DNA from: CAYSFW01 sp964620675
GTDB lineage: Bacteria; Pseudomonadota; Gammaproteobacteria; UWMA-0217
Direction of reading: 5' to 3'
NCBI GenBank assembly: GCA_964620675.1
Contig: CAZUJU010000068.1
Location: 1 to 13,037 of the forward strand
Length of the DNA: 13,037 nt
Position numbers and translations under genes: made by a program. Below are positions 4,934 through 12,770 of the stretch, piece after piece. The first letter of the stretch is position 1. Each line of letters opens with the position of its first letter. The notes beneath the pieces were generated by a model. The model saw only the letters and a program-made list of their open reading frames with translations, was not told the DNA's origin and ran no database searches.

Positions 4934-5668
4934 ATGAAATCGATATTCGGCTTTGGCGAGCGCATCGACGGCTACGAGGTCGCGGTGCTTAACGAACGCG
5001 AGGTGCGCGCGAGCGCCGGTATCCTGTTTCTGCTCGCGCTAATCTCGTTCATGAACGCGTGGCTGGAGGGAGATTTCCGGCCTACGAAGATCTTCGTGAT
5101 CGCGTTTCTGGTGGATTTCGTGATCCGGGTGGGGGTGAATCCGCGTTACGCGCCGACCCTGATCCTGGGGCGCTTCGCGGTCAGAAACCAGGCCCCGGAG
5201 TACGTGGGCGCGCGACAGAAGCGTTTCGCCTGGGCGATCGCGCTGGCGTTGGCGGTCGCGATGTTCTACCTGGTGGTCATCAACAGCATGGTCGGGCCGC
5301 TGAATCTGTTCATCTGTCTGACTTGTTTGCTGCTGCTGTTTTTCGAGGCGGCGTTCGGCATTTGCCTTGCCTGCAAACTGCACAGCCTCGTGTTCCGTGA
5401 GCCGGCGCAGTTGTGTCCCGGTGGCGTGTGCGCGGTGCCGGCACGCGCGCCGGTTCAGCGCATCGGCGCGGCGCAAACCGCGATCGTGCTCGCGTTCGCG
5501 GCGGGTATGGCGTTGGTCGTCAAGCATTTTACGCCGCCGGTTGTCGAAGCGGCGCAAGCAGCCGAGCCGGTGCCGGAATCCGCAAGCGGTGACGAATGCG
5601 CCCCGCCGGAGTGGGCGGTCGCGATGGGGCACGCGGAGAAGTGGAAGCTGCACCATAATTGTAATTAG
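4934..5668 (+). CDS. DUF4395 family membrane protein
   Basis: This 244-residue membrane protein has about five hydrophobic segments (27-42, 51-68, 99-117, 120-140, 177-197). The pattern of a hydrophobic N-terminal helix pair, VGVNPRYAPTLILGR, a middle helix pair and FFEAAFGICLACKLHSLVFR fits DUF4395. Proteins of this family often keep the CxxC seen here at Cys144/Cys147. Extra cysteines (161, 166, 222, 243) lie in the C-terminal region, which is longer than in a minimal DUF4395 protein. The ATG at 4934 is chosen over an in-frame upstream ATG (4865) because AGGGTG lies just before it and the family begins there. The earlier start would fall inside the inverted repeat. It is first in the transport operon, 57 bases before the ATPase gene. 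The cysteines hint at a redox or metal-linked role; the function of the family is not known. Confidence 0.8.
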   Translation: MKSIFGFGERIDGYEVAVLNEREVRASAGILFLLALISFMNAWLEGDFRPTKIFVIAFLVDFVIRVGVNPRYAPTLILGRFAVRNQAPEYVGARQKRFAWAIALALAVAMFYLVVINSMVGPLNLFICLTCLLLLFFEAAFGICLACKLHSLVFREPAQLCPGGVCAVPARAPVQRIGAAQTAIVLAFAAGMALVVKHFTPPVVEAAQAAEPVPESASGDECAPPEWAVAMGHAEKWKLHHNCN

Positions 5669-5725
5669 CGGCGTGACCCAGCGCAGTCGTGGCGCGCGCC
5701 CGTCAGCCAGTCCGGATAGACCAAT

Positions 5726-6430
5726 ATGAACCTGATCAGCGCGGAAAATCTTTCGAAGACCTATCGCAGCGGCGAGGTGGAGGTGGCTGCGATCAAGGCG
5801 GCGAGCTTCGGCATCGATACCGCGTCGTTTGTCGCCTTCGTCGGCCCGTCGGGGAGCGGCAAGAGCACGTTGCTCAACATGATCGGCTGCCTCGATCACC
5901 CCACCAGCGGGCGGCTCACGGTACTCGATACCGACATCGCGACCCTTGATCGTCGCGCCGCGGCGCGGTTTCGCGGCCAGCACATCGGCTTCATCTTCCA
6001 GGACTTCAACCTGATCCCGGTGCTCAGCGTCGCCGAGAACATCGAGTATCCGCTGCTGATGGTGCAGGCTTTGCCGGCAGCGGAGCGGCGCGAACGGGTG
6101 GCGCGGCTGTTGGAGGCGGTGGGCATGGCGGACCAGGCGGACAAGCGCCCGGATCAGATCTCCGGTGGCCAGAAGCAGCGCGTGGCGGTGGCGCGCGCGC
6201 TGGTCAGCCAACCAAAACTCGTGCTCGCCGACGAGCCCACCGCCAATCTCGACCATGCGACGGCCTATCGCATCCTTGGGCTGATGAAGAAGATGCGCGA
6301 CGAATTCGGTACCACCTTCGTCTTCTCCACGCACGACCCGAAAATCATGGGCGAAGCGGAGGTCACCTACACCCTTGAGGACGGTCGCGTCCTCGGGAAT
6401 GGCCAACCGGCGGGAGACGCCCATGTTTAA
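5726..6430 (+). CDS. ABC transporter ATP-binding protein, MacB/LolD type
   Basis: A 234-residue nucleotide-binding protein with all ABC motifs: Walker A GPSGSGKST (40-48), Q-loop Gln92 in FIFQDFNLIP, signature ISGGQKQR (146-153), Walker B KLVLADEPTANLD with catalytic Glu170, and H-loop His203 in STHD. The motif set and length match the LolD/MacB group. These proteins power permeases with one long periplasmic domain and drive release of lipoproteins or export across the envelope without moving substrate through the inner membrane channel. The first signature residue is Ile rather than Leu, a mild variation. The stop TAA overlaps the permease start by eight bases, so the two subunits are made together. 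The substrate is not evident from the ATPase. Confidence 0.95.
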   Translation: MNLISAENLSKTYRSGEVEVAAIKAASFGIDTASFVAFVGPSGSGKSTLLNMIGCLDHPTSGRLTVLDTDIATLDRRAAARFRGQHIGFIFQDFNLIPVLSVAENIEYPLLMVQALPAAERRERVARLLEAVGMADQADKRPDQISGGQKQRVAVARALVSQPKLVLADEPTANLDHATAYRILGLMKKMRDEFGTTFVFSTHDPKIMGEAEVTYTLEDGRVLGNGQPAGDAHV

Positions 6431-7670
6431 CGTACTCAAGATCGCCGGCCGCAACCTTTCGCGCTACCGCCGCCGCACCCTGTTGACCCTGCTGTTGATC
6501 GTCATCGGCATGGTCGCGGTGTTGTTGTTCATGGCGGTAACCGGTTCGTTCAAAGCGATGATGGTGGGGCAGATCACCGATTCGGTGCTCGGGCATGTTC
6601 AGGTCCACCGCAAGGGCTACGTCGCCTCGATCGACAATCTGCCGCTCAATCTCAACCTGAAGCCGATGCTGGCGGGCAAGGTCGAGGCCGCGCTGCAGGC
6701 GGACGAGCGGGTCGAAACCTGGTCGCCGCGGGTCAAATTCGGTGGCATGTTCAGCAACTTCGTCGAAACCACCAGCATTCGTGTCAATGGCATCGATCCG
6801 CTGCGCGAGGCCGCCACGGTGCCGCTGCTGGCCGGCCGGTTGCAGGACGGCCAGCCCGGCGCGGCGCTCGTCGCCCCGGGCGAGATCGTCATCCCGCTGT
6901 TGCTCGCGCGCGGCATGAAGTCAAAGATCGGCGATACCGTGGTCCTGGTTGCGACCAATCGCGACGGTTCGGTCAACGGCAAGACCTTCGTCGTGCGCGG
7001 CATTCTGGAGAGCATTTCCGGGCCGGGCGGCCGGGATGGCTATATCCACATCGACGACGCGCGCGAATTGTTGCGCATGACCGATGCCGAGGTGAGCGAA
7101 ATCGCGATTCGACTGAAGGACTCGGCGCAGTTGCGCCCGACCGCTGCGCACCTCACCCGCTCGCTCGGCGAGGTAACCAACCCGGAGGGCAAGCCGGTGC
7201 TCGAAGTGCATACCTGGGCCGAGCTCTCGCCGTTCGCCAATTTGGCCCGCATGATCGATCTGATGACCTTGTTCATCAAGATCGTGCTCGTATCGATCGT
7301 GCTGGTCAGCGTGATGAACGTGATGATCATGGCCGTCTACGAACGCATCCGCGAGATTGGCACCATTGCCGCGCTCGGTACCCCGCCGCGACGGATCCTC
7401 GCGCTGTTTCTGAGTGAAGGGTTGTTGCTCGGCGTGATGGGTACCGTGGCGGGGGCCGTTATCAGCCTGGGCGTGATCTGGGCCTTGAACGTCTGGAAGA
7501 TCACCTTCAATTTCGGTCAGCAGCAAAACCTGGTACTTGCGCCGCAGATCGCGGGCGGGGATGTTCTCGCCATCGCCGCGCTGGTGGTCGGAGTGGCCGT
7601 GGTCGCGAGCCTGCAACCGGCCTGGAAGGCCTCGCGGCTGGATCCGATTCTCGCGTTGCGCCATGTTTAG
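6423..7670 (+). CDS. ABC transporter permease, MacB/LolE (FtsX-like) type
   Basis: This is a 415-residue permease with the four-helix MacB topology. TM1 is at about 19-41, a long periplasmic domain (MacB_PCD-like) fills about 43-275, and TM2-TM4 are at about 281-305, 328-355 and 381-399. The coupling segment YERIREIGTIAALGTPPRRI after TM2 and the ending LQPAWKASRLDPILALRH are diagnostic of the FtsX-like domain. The ATG at 6423 is used because it overlaps the ATPase stop, has GGGAG nine to ten bases upstream, and begins where the family does. These permeases act as dimers that transmit ATP-driven motion to periplasmic partners. The next two genes encode a LolA-like protein and an outer-membrane barrel, so it probably serves lipoprotein/lipid handling or an outer-membrane export route. 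Confidence 0.93.
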   Translation: MFNVLKIAGRNLSRYRRRTLLTLLLIVIGMVAVLLFMAVTGSFKAMMVGQITDSVLGHVQVHRKGYVASIDNLPLNLNLKPMLAGKVEAALQADERVETWSPRVKFGGMFSNFVETTSIRVNGIDPLREAATVPLLAGRLQDGQPGAALVAPGEIVIPLLLARGMKSKIGDTVVLVATNRDGSVNGKTFVVRGILESISGPGGRDGYIHIDDARELLRMTDAEVSEIAIRLKDSAQLRPTAAHLTRSLGEVTNPEGKPVLEVHTWAELSPFANLARMIDLMTLFIKIVLVSIVLVSVMNVMIMAVYERIREIGTIAALGTPPRRILALFLSEGLLLGVMGTVAGAVISLGVIWALNVWKITFNFGQQQNLVLAPQIAGGDVLAIAALVVGVAVVASLQPAWKASRLDPILALRHV

Positions 7671-7746
7671 CGCGCGGTGGTCAAGCGTAGGTTCGTCGAT
7701 ACCACCAGCGCTCGTTTATCAACCCACTCACGGTAGGCGTTTCGCC

Positions 7747-8475
7747 ATGAAAACCCTGTATTGCCTGTTGGGCTGGCTGATCGCGCTGCCCGCAGGCGCG
7801 ATCGACGGCACGCAACTGCTCCAGCAAGTGGACCGTAATCTCGAACCCGAGTCCTACGAGATGTACCGCAAGCTCATCAATATCGAGCCTGACGGGTCGC
7901 GCAAGGAATTTGTCTTGTATTCGGTCAAGCAGGGCCGCGACCGCGTCGTGGCGCTGTTCCTTTCGCCGCCGAGTGAAAAGGGGCGGGCGACGCTGCGGCT
8001 CGGCGAAAACATGTGGCTCTATATCCCGGAGGTGGGCAAGCCGCTGCGTATCACCAGCCTGCAATCGGTCACCGGAGGCGTGTTCAACAACGCCGATATT
8101 CTGCGGATTGATTATGCCGCCGAGTACGATGTGGAAACGCTCGACGACGCGGCGGACCAGCACCTGCTGCACCTCAAAGCCAAATCCGGCGCCGTGGCTT
8201 ACGACCGCTTGAAGATGTGGGTCGACAAGCAGTCGCTGCTGCCGACCGTTATCGAGTGTTACGCCGCCAGCGGGCTGCTGATCAAGACGCTGCGGTTCAA
8301 GGATGTGCAGGATTTCGGGAACGGGATTGTCCGTCCGGCCACGCTGGAGACCGACAGTCCGCTGCATCAGGGATACAAGTCGGTCATGCTTTTTTCCAAG
8401 GTCCAAAAGCGCGCGTTCGCCGAAGAGGTATTTTCGTTGAATTATCTACCGCGGGTCGACGATTTGCGCCAATGA
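7747..8475 (+). CDS. Periplasmic LolA-like outer-membrane lipoprotein-sorting protein
   Basis: This 242-residue protein starts with a signal peptide (MKTLYCLLGWLIALPAGA, cleavage near residue 18). The mature part reads like the LolA-like family annotated 'outer membrane lipoprotein-sorting protein': LINIEPDGSRKEFVLYSVKQ, then VALFLSPPSEKGRATLRLGE, MWLYIPEVGKPLRITS and a later KMWVDKQSLLPT. These are alternating beta strands that form a half-barrel for a lipidic ligand. Such proteins often sit beside MacB-like or RND exporters and are thought to carry hydrophobic cargo across the periplasm. The ATG at 7747 follows a 76-base gap with only a weak ribosome binding site. The stop overlaps the next start as ATGA, so the barrel protein is translationally coupled. 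It is not the housekeeping LolA, and its ligand is unknown. Confidence 0.82.
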   Translation: MKTLYCLLGWLIALPAGAIDGTQLLQQVDRNLEPESYEMYRKLINIEPDGSRKEFVLYSVKQGRDRVVALFLSPPSEKGRATLRLGENMWLYIPEVGKPLRITSLQSVTGGVFNNADILRIDYAAEYDVETLDDAADQHLLHLKAKSGAVAYDRLKMWVDKQSLLPTVIECYAASGLLIKTLRFKDVQDFGNGIVRPATLETDSPLHQGYKSVMLFSKVQKRAFAEEVFSLNYLPRVDDLRQ

Positions 8476-9785
8476 TCCGTCGTCGACAACACGCGTGGCT
8501 TGGCGCGATCGTATGGCTCGTGCTGTCGATTGGCGTCACGGTTCGCGCCGACGAGGTCTTTAGCTTTGATCCCACGGAATTCGAGAAAAAGCCGTTTGAG
8601 TTCGGCGGTTATCTGGAACTCAAACCCGAGCGGCTGTGGCTCAATCAGGACGGGGCGTTCTACACCCTCAATTTTTTTGACCGCCGCGACCGCGTTACCC
8701 TCGATCGCGGTACCGGCACACTGAAACTCGATGGAAAATATACCCGCGGTATCACGAGTTTCAATCTGCGAGCGAATCTCGATCGGCGTGAGGATGCGCT
8801 GAACCGCACGCAGTCGGTGCGTTTCGACGCGGCGTATGGGTCACTTAAGCCGGCTCCGCGCCTGACCGTCGACGCCGGCAAAATCGCACTCAAGTGGGGC
8901 AAGGGTTACGCCTGGAATCCGGTGGGTTTCGTCGAGCGGCCAAAAGATCCCAACGACGTTGAACTCGCGCGCGAGGGTTTTACGCTGCTCACGGCTGATC
9001 TCATTCGCCACTTTGACGGCGAGTTAAAAACCGTCGCGTTCACGCCCCTGGTGCTGCCGGTGAGTGATGACATCAATACCGATTTCGGGCGACCCGACCA
9101 CACCAATTTTGCCGCGAAACTGTATTTGCTCTATCGCGACACCGACATTGATCTCACGTGGCTCGCGGGTGGTAGTCGCACGCCGCGATTTGGTGTGGAT
9201 TTTTCGCGCAACCTGACGCCCGCGCTTGAGATTCATGGTGAGTGGGCGCGCATCCGTGATTTCGAAACGCGACTGATCGATGCCGAAGGCACTGTCACGT
9301 CGCGGCGCGATGACGTCACCAGCGCGCTGCTGGGGCTGCGCTACCTGACCGCGCGCGATACCACCTACATCCTGGAGTATTACCGCAACGGCGGCGGTTA
9401 CACCGAGGCCGACGCCCGCGCGTTCTACGCCCTGGTCGATAACGGTGTGCGTCAATTCGAAACAACCGGCACCGGGTCGTTGCTCGAAAAAGCCACCCTC
9501 GCAGGCCAACGCGGGTACGGCCGTCCCAACGCGATGCGCAATTACCTCTATCTGCGGGTCAGTCAAAAGGAGCCTTTCGATATCGTTTACTTCACACCCG
9601 CAGTCGCCACGATCGTCAATCTTGACGACGGAAGTTTTTCGCTCACGCCCGAACTGCTTTATACGGGCATCACCAATCTGAACCTGCGCCTGCGCGCGAC
9701 TTGGCTCAACGGCGGCGTCGATACGGAGTTCGGCGAAAAGCAGAACGATGCGCGGCTGGAGTTGGTGGCGCGCTATTATTTTTGA
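8472..9785 (+). CDS. Outer-membrane beta-barrel protein of unknown family
   Basis: This 437-residue protein has a clear signal peptide (MIRRRQHAWLGAIVWLVLSI, cleaving after VTVRA at about residue 26) and many amphipathic strands rich in Tyr, Phe, Arg and Asp (e.g. FEFGGYLELKPERLW, NLRATWLNGGV). It ends LELVARYYF: a C-terminal Phe preceded by alternating hydrophobics is the signal recognised by the BAM complex. Its start overlaps the LolA-like stop as ATGA; a larger in-frame opening from 8217 is a shadow of that gene. As the last gene of the ABC operon, it could be an outer-membrane port or acceptor for what the transporter and carrier handle. I cannot place it in a named porin family. The barrel call is well supported; the transport role is inferred from neighbours. 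Confidence 0.8.
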   Translation: MIRRRQHAWLGAIVWLVLSIGVTVRADEVFSFDPTEFEKKPFEFGGYLELKPERLWLNQDGAFYTLNFFDRRDRVTLDRGTGTLKLDGKYTRGITSFNLRANLDRREDALNRTQSVRFDAAYGSLKPAPRLTVDAGKIALKWGKGYAWNPVGFVERPKDPNDVELAREGFTLLTADLIRHFDGELKTVAFTPLVLPVSDDINTDFGRPDHTNFAAKLYLLYRDTDIDLTWLAGGSRTPRFGVDFSRNLTPALEIHGEWARIRDFETRLIDAEGTVTSRRDDVTSALLGLRYLTARDTTYILEYYRNGGGYTEADARAFYALVDNGVRQFETTGTGSLLEKATLAGQRGYGRPNAMRNYLYLRVSQKEPFDIVYFTPAVATIVNLDDGSFSLTPELLYTGITNLNLRLRATWLNGGVDTEFGEKQNDARLELVARYYF

Positions 9786-9950
9786 CGACGACCGATCCGC
9801 AGCGATTGCGGGAAATCCGTGTGCTCCGCACGCGGGCTTTGTAAATCCCCGCGTATTAATCGGCTGGCGAATGCCGCAACGCGCCCGTTCGTGCGCAGTC
9901 GCTGAGCATCGTGATTCCCCGCCATCGCGTGATTGCCTGTTCGGGCAAAC

Positions 9951-10094
9951 TTCAGACTTCCTGATCCCGCGCTCGTTGGCATGGGCACCCATTTTGTAGG
10001 TTGGGCTGACGAAGGAAGCCCAACCTACATGTATGATGCCAGCACCAATTCCGGATATCGGCTCCAGAAGCAGGAAGGGATCAGGAAATCTGAA
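9951..10094. mobile_element. 144-bp MITE/REP-like element with terminal inverted repeats
   Basis: TTCAGACTTCCTGATCCC at 9951-9968 and its complement at 10077-10094 match at 17 of 18 positions, so the element has near-perfect terminal inverted repeats. A GTAG-headed hairpin lies inside at 9996-10028. No coding capacity is present. A partial second copy in the opposite orientation is at 12959-13037, showing that it is dispersed. The nearest end is 21 bases from the pyrC stop. I could not see a clear target-site duplication. It could be a non-autonomous element or a BIME-type REP pair mobilised by a RAYT enzyme. Confidence 0.65.
9996..10028. repeat. REP-like hairpin with GTAG head
   Basis: GTAGGTTGGGCT (9996-10007) pairs perfectly with AGCCCAACCTAC (10017-10028) around the 9-base loop GACGAAGGA. 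The leading GTAG followed by a GC-rich palindrome is the hallmark of REP sequences acted on by RAYT transposases, and decayed RAYT copies lie elsewhere in this window. There is no T run after either arm, so it is not an intrinsic terminator, though such hairpins can protect 3' ends of transcripts. Confidence 0.6.
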
Positions 10095-10114
10095 CTTACG
10101 GGGGTAGCAACGTG

Positions 10115-11143
10115 TTACGCCAGACGCCAGCCCACTGCCTCGCCAGCCCGCAAGGGAATCAATGTGGTGCCGCCAGCGCCGAGCGCCGCTGGAACTGTCC
10201 ACGGCTGCTTCACCAGCGTCACCTTCTCCTGATTACGGGGTAGCCCATAAAAGTCGGGGCCGTGGAAGCTGGCGAACGTCTCCAATTTATCCAGTGCTCC
10301 GGCCTGTTCAAACACCTCGGCATAGAGTTCGAGCGCCGCGTGTGCGGTGTAAATACCCGCGCAGCCGCACGACGATTCCTTGTCATGGCGCGGATGCGGA
10401 GCGCTGTCGGTACCGAGAAAAAATTTCGGATTGCCGCTGGTAGCCGCTGCCACCAGCGCCTGCCGATGGCTTTCGCGCTTGAGGACCGGCAGGCAATAAG
10501 CGTGGGGGCGAATACCGCCTTGGAACATCGCATTGCGGTTATAGAGCAGGTGGTGGACAGTAATCGTAGCGGCGACGTTAGCCGACGCTGCCGCCACAAA
10601 CGCCGCTGCTTGCGCAGTGGTAATATGCTCCAGCACCACCCGCAGGTGCGGCAAACGCTCCAGTAACGGGACCAGAATGCGCTCGATGAAAACCGCCTCA
10701 CGGTCAAAGATGTCTATCTCGGCATTCGTCACTTCACCGTGCAATAGCAGCGGTAAACCGACTGCCTGCATGGTTTCCAGCGCCGCAGCTACCCGCCGAA
10801 TGTCGGTGACACCGGAGTCCGCATTGGTGGTTGCCCCCGCCGGGTAATATTTCACCGCGTGGATGAAACCGCTGGACTTGGCCTTACGGATTTCCTCCGG
10901 CGCGGTATTGTCGGTCAGGTACAAGGTCATCAGTGGCTCGAAGTGCATATTGGCAGGCAACGCAGCCAGAATGCGCTCGCGATAAGCCGCCGCCTCCACC
11001 ACCGTGCGCACTGGCGGTTTCAGGTTCGGCATAACAATGGCGCGGGCGAAACGCTGCGCGGTATCCGCTAGCACCGTCGCCAGCATTTCGCCATCACGTA
11101 GGTGGACATGCCAATCATCAGGGCGCGAAATCGTCAATTGCAT
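10115..11143 (-). CDS. pyrC: Dihydroorotase, homodimeric class II
   Basis: PyrC performs the third step of pyrimidine synthesis, reversible cyclisation of N-carbamoyl-aspartate to dihydroorotate, in the cytoplasm. From the second ATG the protein is 342 residues, close to the E. coli-type enzyme. The binuclear zinc site is complete: His12 and His14 in DWHVHLRDG, the carboxylated Lys98 in HAVKYYPAG, His135 in LLLHGEV, His173 in LEHITT, and Asp246 in FLGTDSAPH. An in-frame ATG two codons earlier (11149) is only two bases from the GGAG at 11152-11155, whereas the ATG at 11143 is eight bases away, so 11143 is the better start. It is a single-gene unit between mobile-element remnants. Codon content and GC appear lower than in the transport operon, so its origin may differ. 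Identity is certain. Confidence 0.96.
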   Translation of the reverse strand: MQLTISRPDDWHVHLRDGEMLATVLADTAQRFARAIVMPNLKPPVRTVVEAAAYRERILAALPANMHFEPLMTLYLTDNTAPEEIRKAKSSGFIHAVKYYPAGATTNADSGVTDIRRVAAALETMQAVGLPLLLHGEVTNAEIDIFDREAVFIERILVPLLERLPHLRVVLEHITTAQAAAFVAAASANVAATITVHHLLYNRNAMFQGGIRPHAYCLPVLKRESHRQALVAAATSGNPKFFLGTDSAPHPRHDKESSCGCAGIYTAHAALELYAEVFEQAGALDKLETFASFHGPDFYGLPRNQEKVTLVKQPWTVPAALGAGGTTLIPLRAGEAVGWRLA

Positions 11144-11460
11144 CGTCATTTCTCCAGACGGTGGTACGGCACGGCTGTCAGTACAATTAAATCACCTGCC
11201 GCGGCAACTTGCGCGTAAGGATAGGAATTTCAAACCCACCTAGCGAGCTAGAGCCTGCCTTCAGTAGCCCCGTCAAGCCTCGAATCCCGCCGCAGACACT
11301 CACAGAAGCCGGAATCCAGCCCGGATCCGGGTTCTTTTCGCCCAAAGGAAACCTCGGGCGAGCAGTTGGCCCCAGCATGGTCAAGGGGATTGCCGCTGCC
11401 AGCTAACCGTTTGATGAAACGCGTATTCGTAACGGTCTTGATTGACATCCTTGTATGGTT
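11144..11460. other. Non-coding stretch upstream of pyrC and IS110 remnant
   Basis: About 320 bases with no supported gene; short frames on both strands show no family resemblance. It holds the 5' region of pyrC and a perfect small palindrome, CTAGC-GA-GCTAG at 11240-11251. The block around 11300-11345 (GAATCCAGCCCGGATCC and neighbours) resembles degenerate dispersed intergenic repeats but cannot be classified. The IS110 left end must lie somewhere to its right; these elements lack terminal repeats, so I cannot place it. Confidence 0.4.
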
Positions 11461-11639
11461 TGTCTTGCTGGACAAGGTGGCTTTATATAGACGGCTCTTG
11501 TCTGGCCCGGCGCGGCAGTTTGATAACCCCTTGGGTTAACCAAGCCCGTGCGAGAGCGAGGAGCGCCGCGCCGGTTTTCATTGTTATCCCGAACGGTTGC
11601 TTGGGCCATAGAGCCCGCATTTTTGCAAGGCAGGGAATC
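11461..11639 (+). ncRNA. Candidate IS110 bridge-RNA region (5' non-coding end)
   Basis: IS110 elements encode a structured bridge RNA in the non-coding end upstream of the recombinase, which pairs with target and donor DNA. The equivalent region here has a perfect 10-bp inverted repeat, CCGGCGCGGC (11507-11516) with GCCGCGCCGG (11565-11574). It encloses 48 bases that contain an inner hairpin AACCC-CTT-GGGTT (11525-11537). A further small stem (GGGC/GCCC around 11604-11617) follows. Location, length (about 180 bases) and nested stems fit; loop-to-target pairing cannot be tested here. As the recombinase gene is broken, any such RNA would be a relic. Confidence 0.3.
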
Positions 11640-12561
11640 ATGAACGAGATCATTGAGGAACGGTTTGTCGGTATTGGCGTGTCCAAGGCAAGGCGGGATG
11701 TCTGCGTCCAGCCCACTGGGCGGGTCAGCCAGGTTGAATACGAGGATGCGGGGGGTTGATCGCCTCGTGGGGCAGCTCAATGATCTCATGCCGACCCTGG
11801 TAGTGATCGAGGCCACGGGCGGACTGGACGTGCGCATTGCCAGCACCCTGGCTGCCAAGGGCTTGGCGGTGGTCGTGGTCAACCCGCGTCAGGTACGTGA
11901 CTTCGCCAAGGCAACGGTTGCGTTGGCCAAGACAGATCGCATCGACGCGGCGGTACTGGCTCCATTCGCCAAGGCCATCCGGCCACAGGTGCGCCCGCTC
12001 AAGGACAAGCAAACCCGAGCCCTGGACGCCCTGGTGGACCGCAAACGGAAGTTGATTGGGATGCGGGTTCGAGAGACGCTACGGCTTGTCACGGCGGCCT
12101 CGAAGTCCCTGTAAAATAGCATCAAGAAGCATATCGCCTGGCTGGACAAACAGATTGACGAGGTGGAGGGTGAGCTCGGTCCGTGCTTGCGTGAATCGGA
12201 GGCTTGGCGGGCCAAGGACGATCTGCTCACGGGCATTCCCGGCGTAGGGACAGTGACCATGAAGACGATGCTGGCGAAATGCCCAGAGCTGGGTACGCTC
12301 AATCGCCGCCAGATCGCCGCGCTGATCGGTGTGGCAGCGTTGATCAATGACAGTGGCAAGCGATTCGTCTGGGGCGGCAGGGGCGAGATTCGCGCGGTTT
12401 TATACATGGCGAGTGTTTCAGCGATGCGCTGCAACGCGGTCATCAAGGCGTTCGCAAAACGTCTCAAGCAGACCGGTAAGCCACCCAAGGTGGTGATCGT
12501 TGCCTGTATGAGAAAGCTGCTTACCATCATGAACGCCATGTTGAAATACAACACCCCTTGA
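11640..12561 (+). pseudogene. IS110-family DEDD recombinase, frameshifted and with nonsense codon
   Basis: The ATG at 11640 follows AGGGA. The first frame gives MNEIIEERFVGIGVSKARRD, in which the first catalytic Asp of the family motif GIDVSK is Gly. After VEYEDAGG a run of six G (11750-11755) puts the rest in the +1 frame: VDRLVGQLNDLMPTLVVIEA, then VNPRQVRDFAKATVALAKTD and RIDAAVLAPFAKAIRP. A TAA at 12112-12114 (probably AAA to TAA) interrupts before the Tnp_20 domain (GIPGVGTVTMKTMLA, ALIGVAALINDSGKRFVWGG, RAVLYMASVSAMRCN, VACMRKLLTIMNAML). The DSG-KR spacing also looks about four residues shorter than usual. Intact relatives are about 310-340 residues, and all domains are present, so decay is by small mutations. 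It cannot transpose by itself. Confidence 0.88.
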
Positions 12562-12599
12562 AACCCAAAATTCGCTTGTCTTAGAACACGGTATGCTTG

Positions 12600-12770
12600 T
12601 GTCATACCGAACTGGCCAAGGCCCAGCTCATGACCCGCTTCCTGAAGCTGTTCAAGCCGGCGGTGCGCGTCGTGCAGTACAAGGACCGAGTCAAGTTGCA
12701 CCTGCCGAGCGCTTGTCCGGTGAAGGGGCTGCTGCTGCGGATCACTGAGTTACTGTCCCTCGCCCGACCG
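12600..12770 (+). pseudogene. Transposase C-terminal remnant, IS1380-like
   Basis: The plus strand reads HTELAKAQLMTRFLKLFKPA, then VRVVQYKDRVKLHLPSACPV and KGLLLRITELLSLARP. The arrangement 'R-L-x-K-x-x-x-R-V-x-x-x-K-x-x-x-x-L-P-x-x-x-P' is the C-terminal signature of DDE group 1 (IS1380-type) transposases. The catalytic domain is missing, and the sequence before 12600 belongs to the end of the IS110 element, so either IS110 inserted into the older element or a deletion joined them. The open frame runs to 12953 but loses family resemblance after about 12770. Family call is moderate; remnant status is clear. Confidence 0.45.

Larger units (their letters stand above)
9786..10114. other. Intergenic region between barrel gene and pyrC
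   Basis: About 330 bases without a convincing gene. The first 165 bases (9786-9950) show no recognisable element. The remainder is the 144-bp inverted-repeat element described separately. No T-run terminator was found after the barrel gene. The two convergent operons (barrel on plus, pyrC on minus) meet here. Confidence 0.5.

Noticed and set aside
5039..6454. 471-codon open frame on the minus strand
   Set aside because: It is antisense to the DUF4395 and ABC ATPase genes, is rich in Arg and His as expected for a GC-rich shadow frame, and has no family resemblance. The plus-strand genes have full motifs.
9996..10028. Intrinsic terminator between the convergent operons
   Set aside because: The stem is strong, but no T run follows on either strand and an identical arm is found in a dispersed copy, so a REP element explains it better.
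9024..10202. 392-codon open frame on the minus strand
   Set aside because: It is antisense to the outer-membrane barrel gene and runs through the inverted-repeat element into pyrC. No family features, so a shadow frame.
11889..12701. 270-codon minus-strand frame
   Set aside because: It is antisense to the IS110 recombinase; the recombinase domains on the plus strand explain the sequence.
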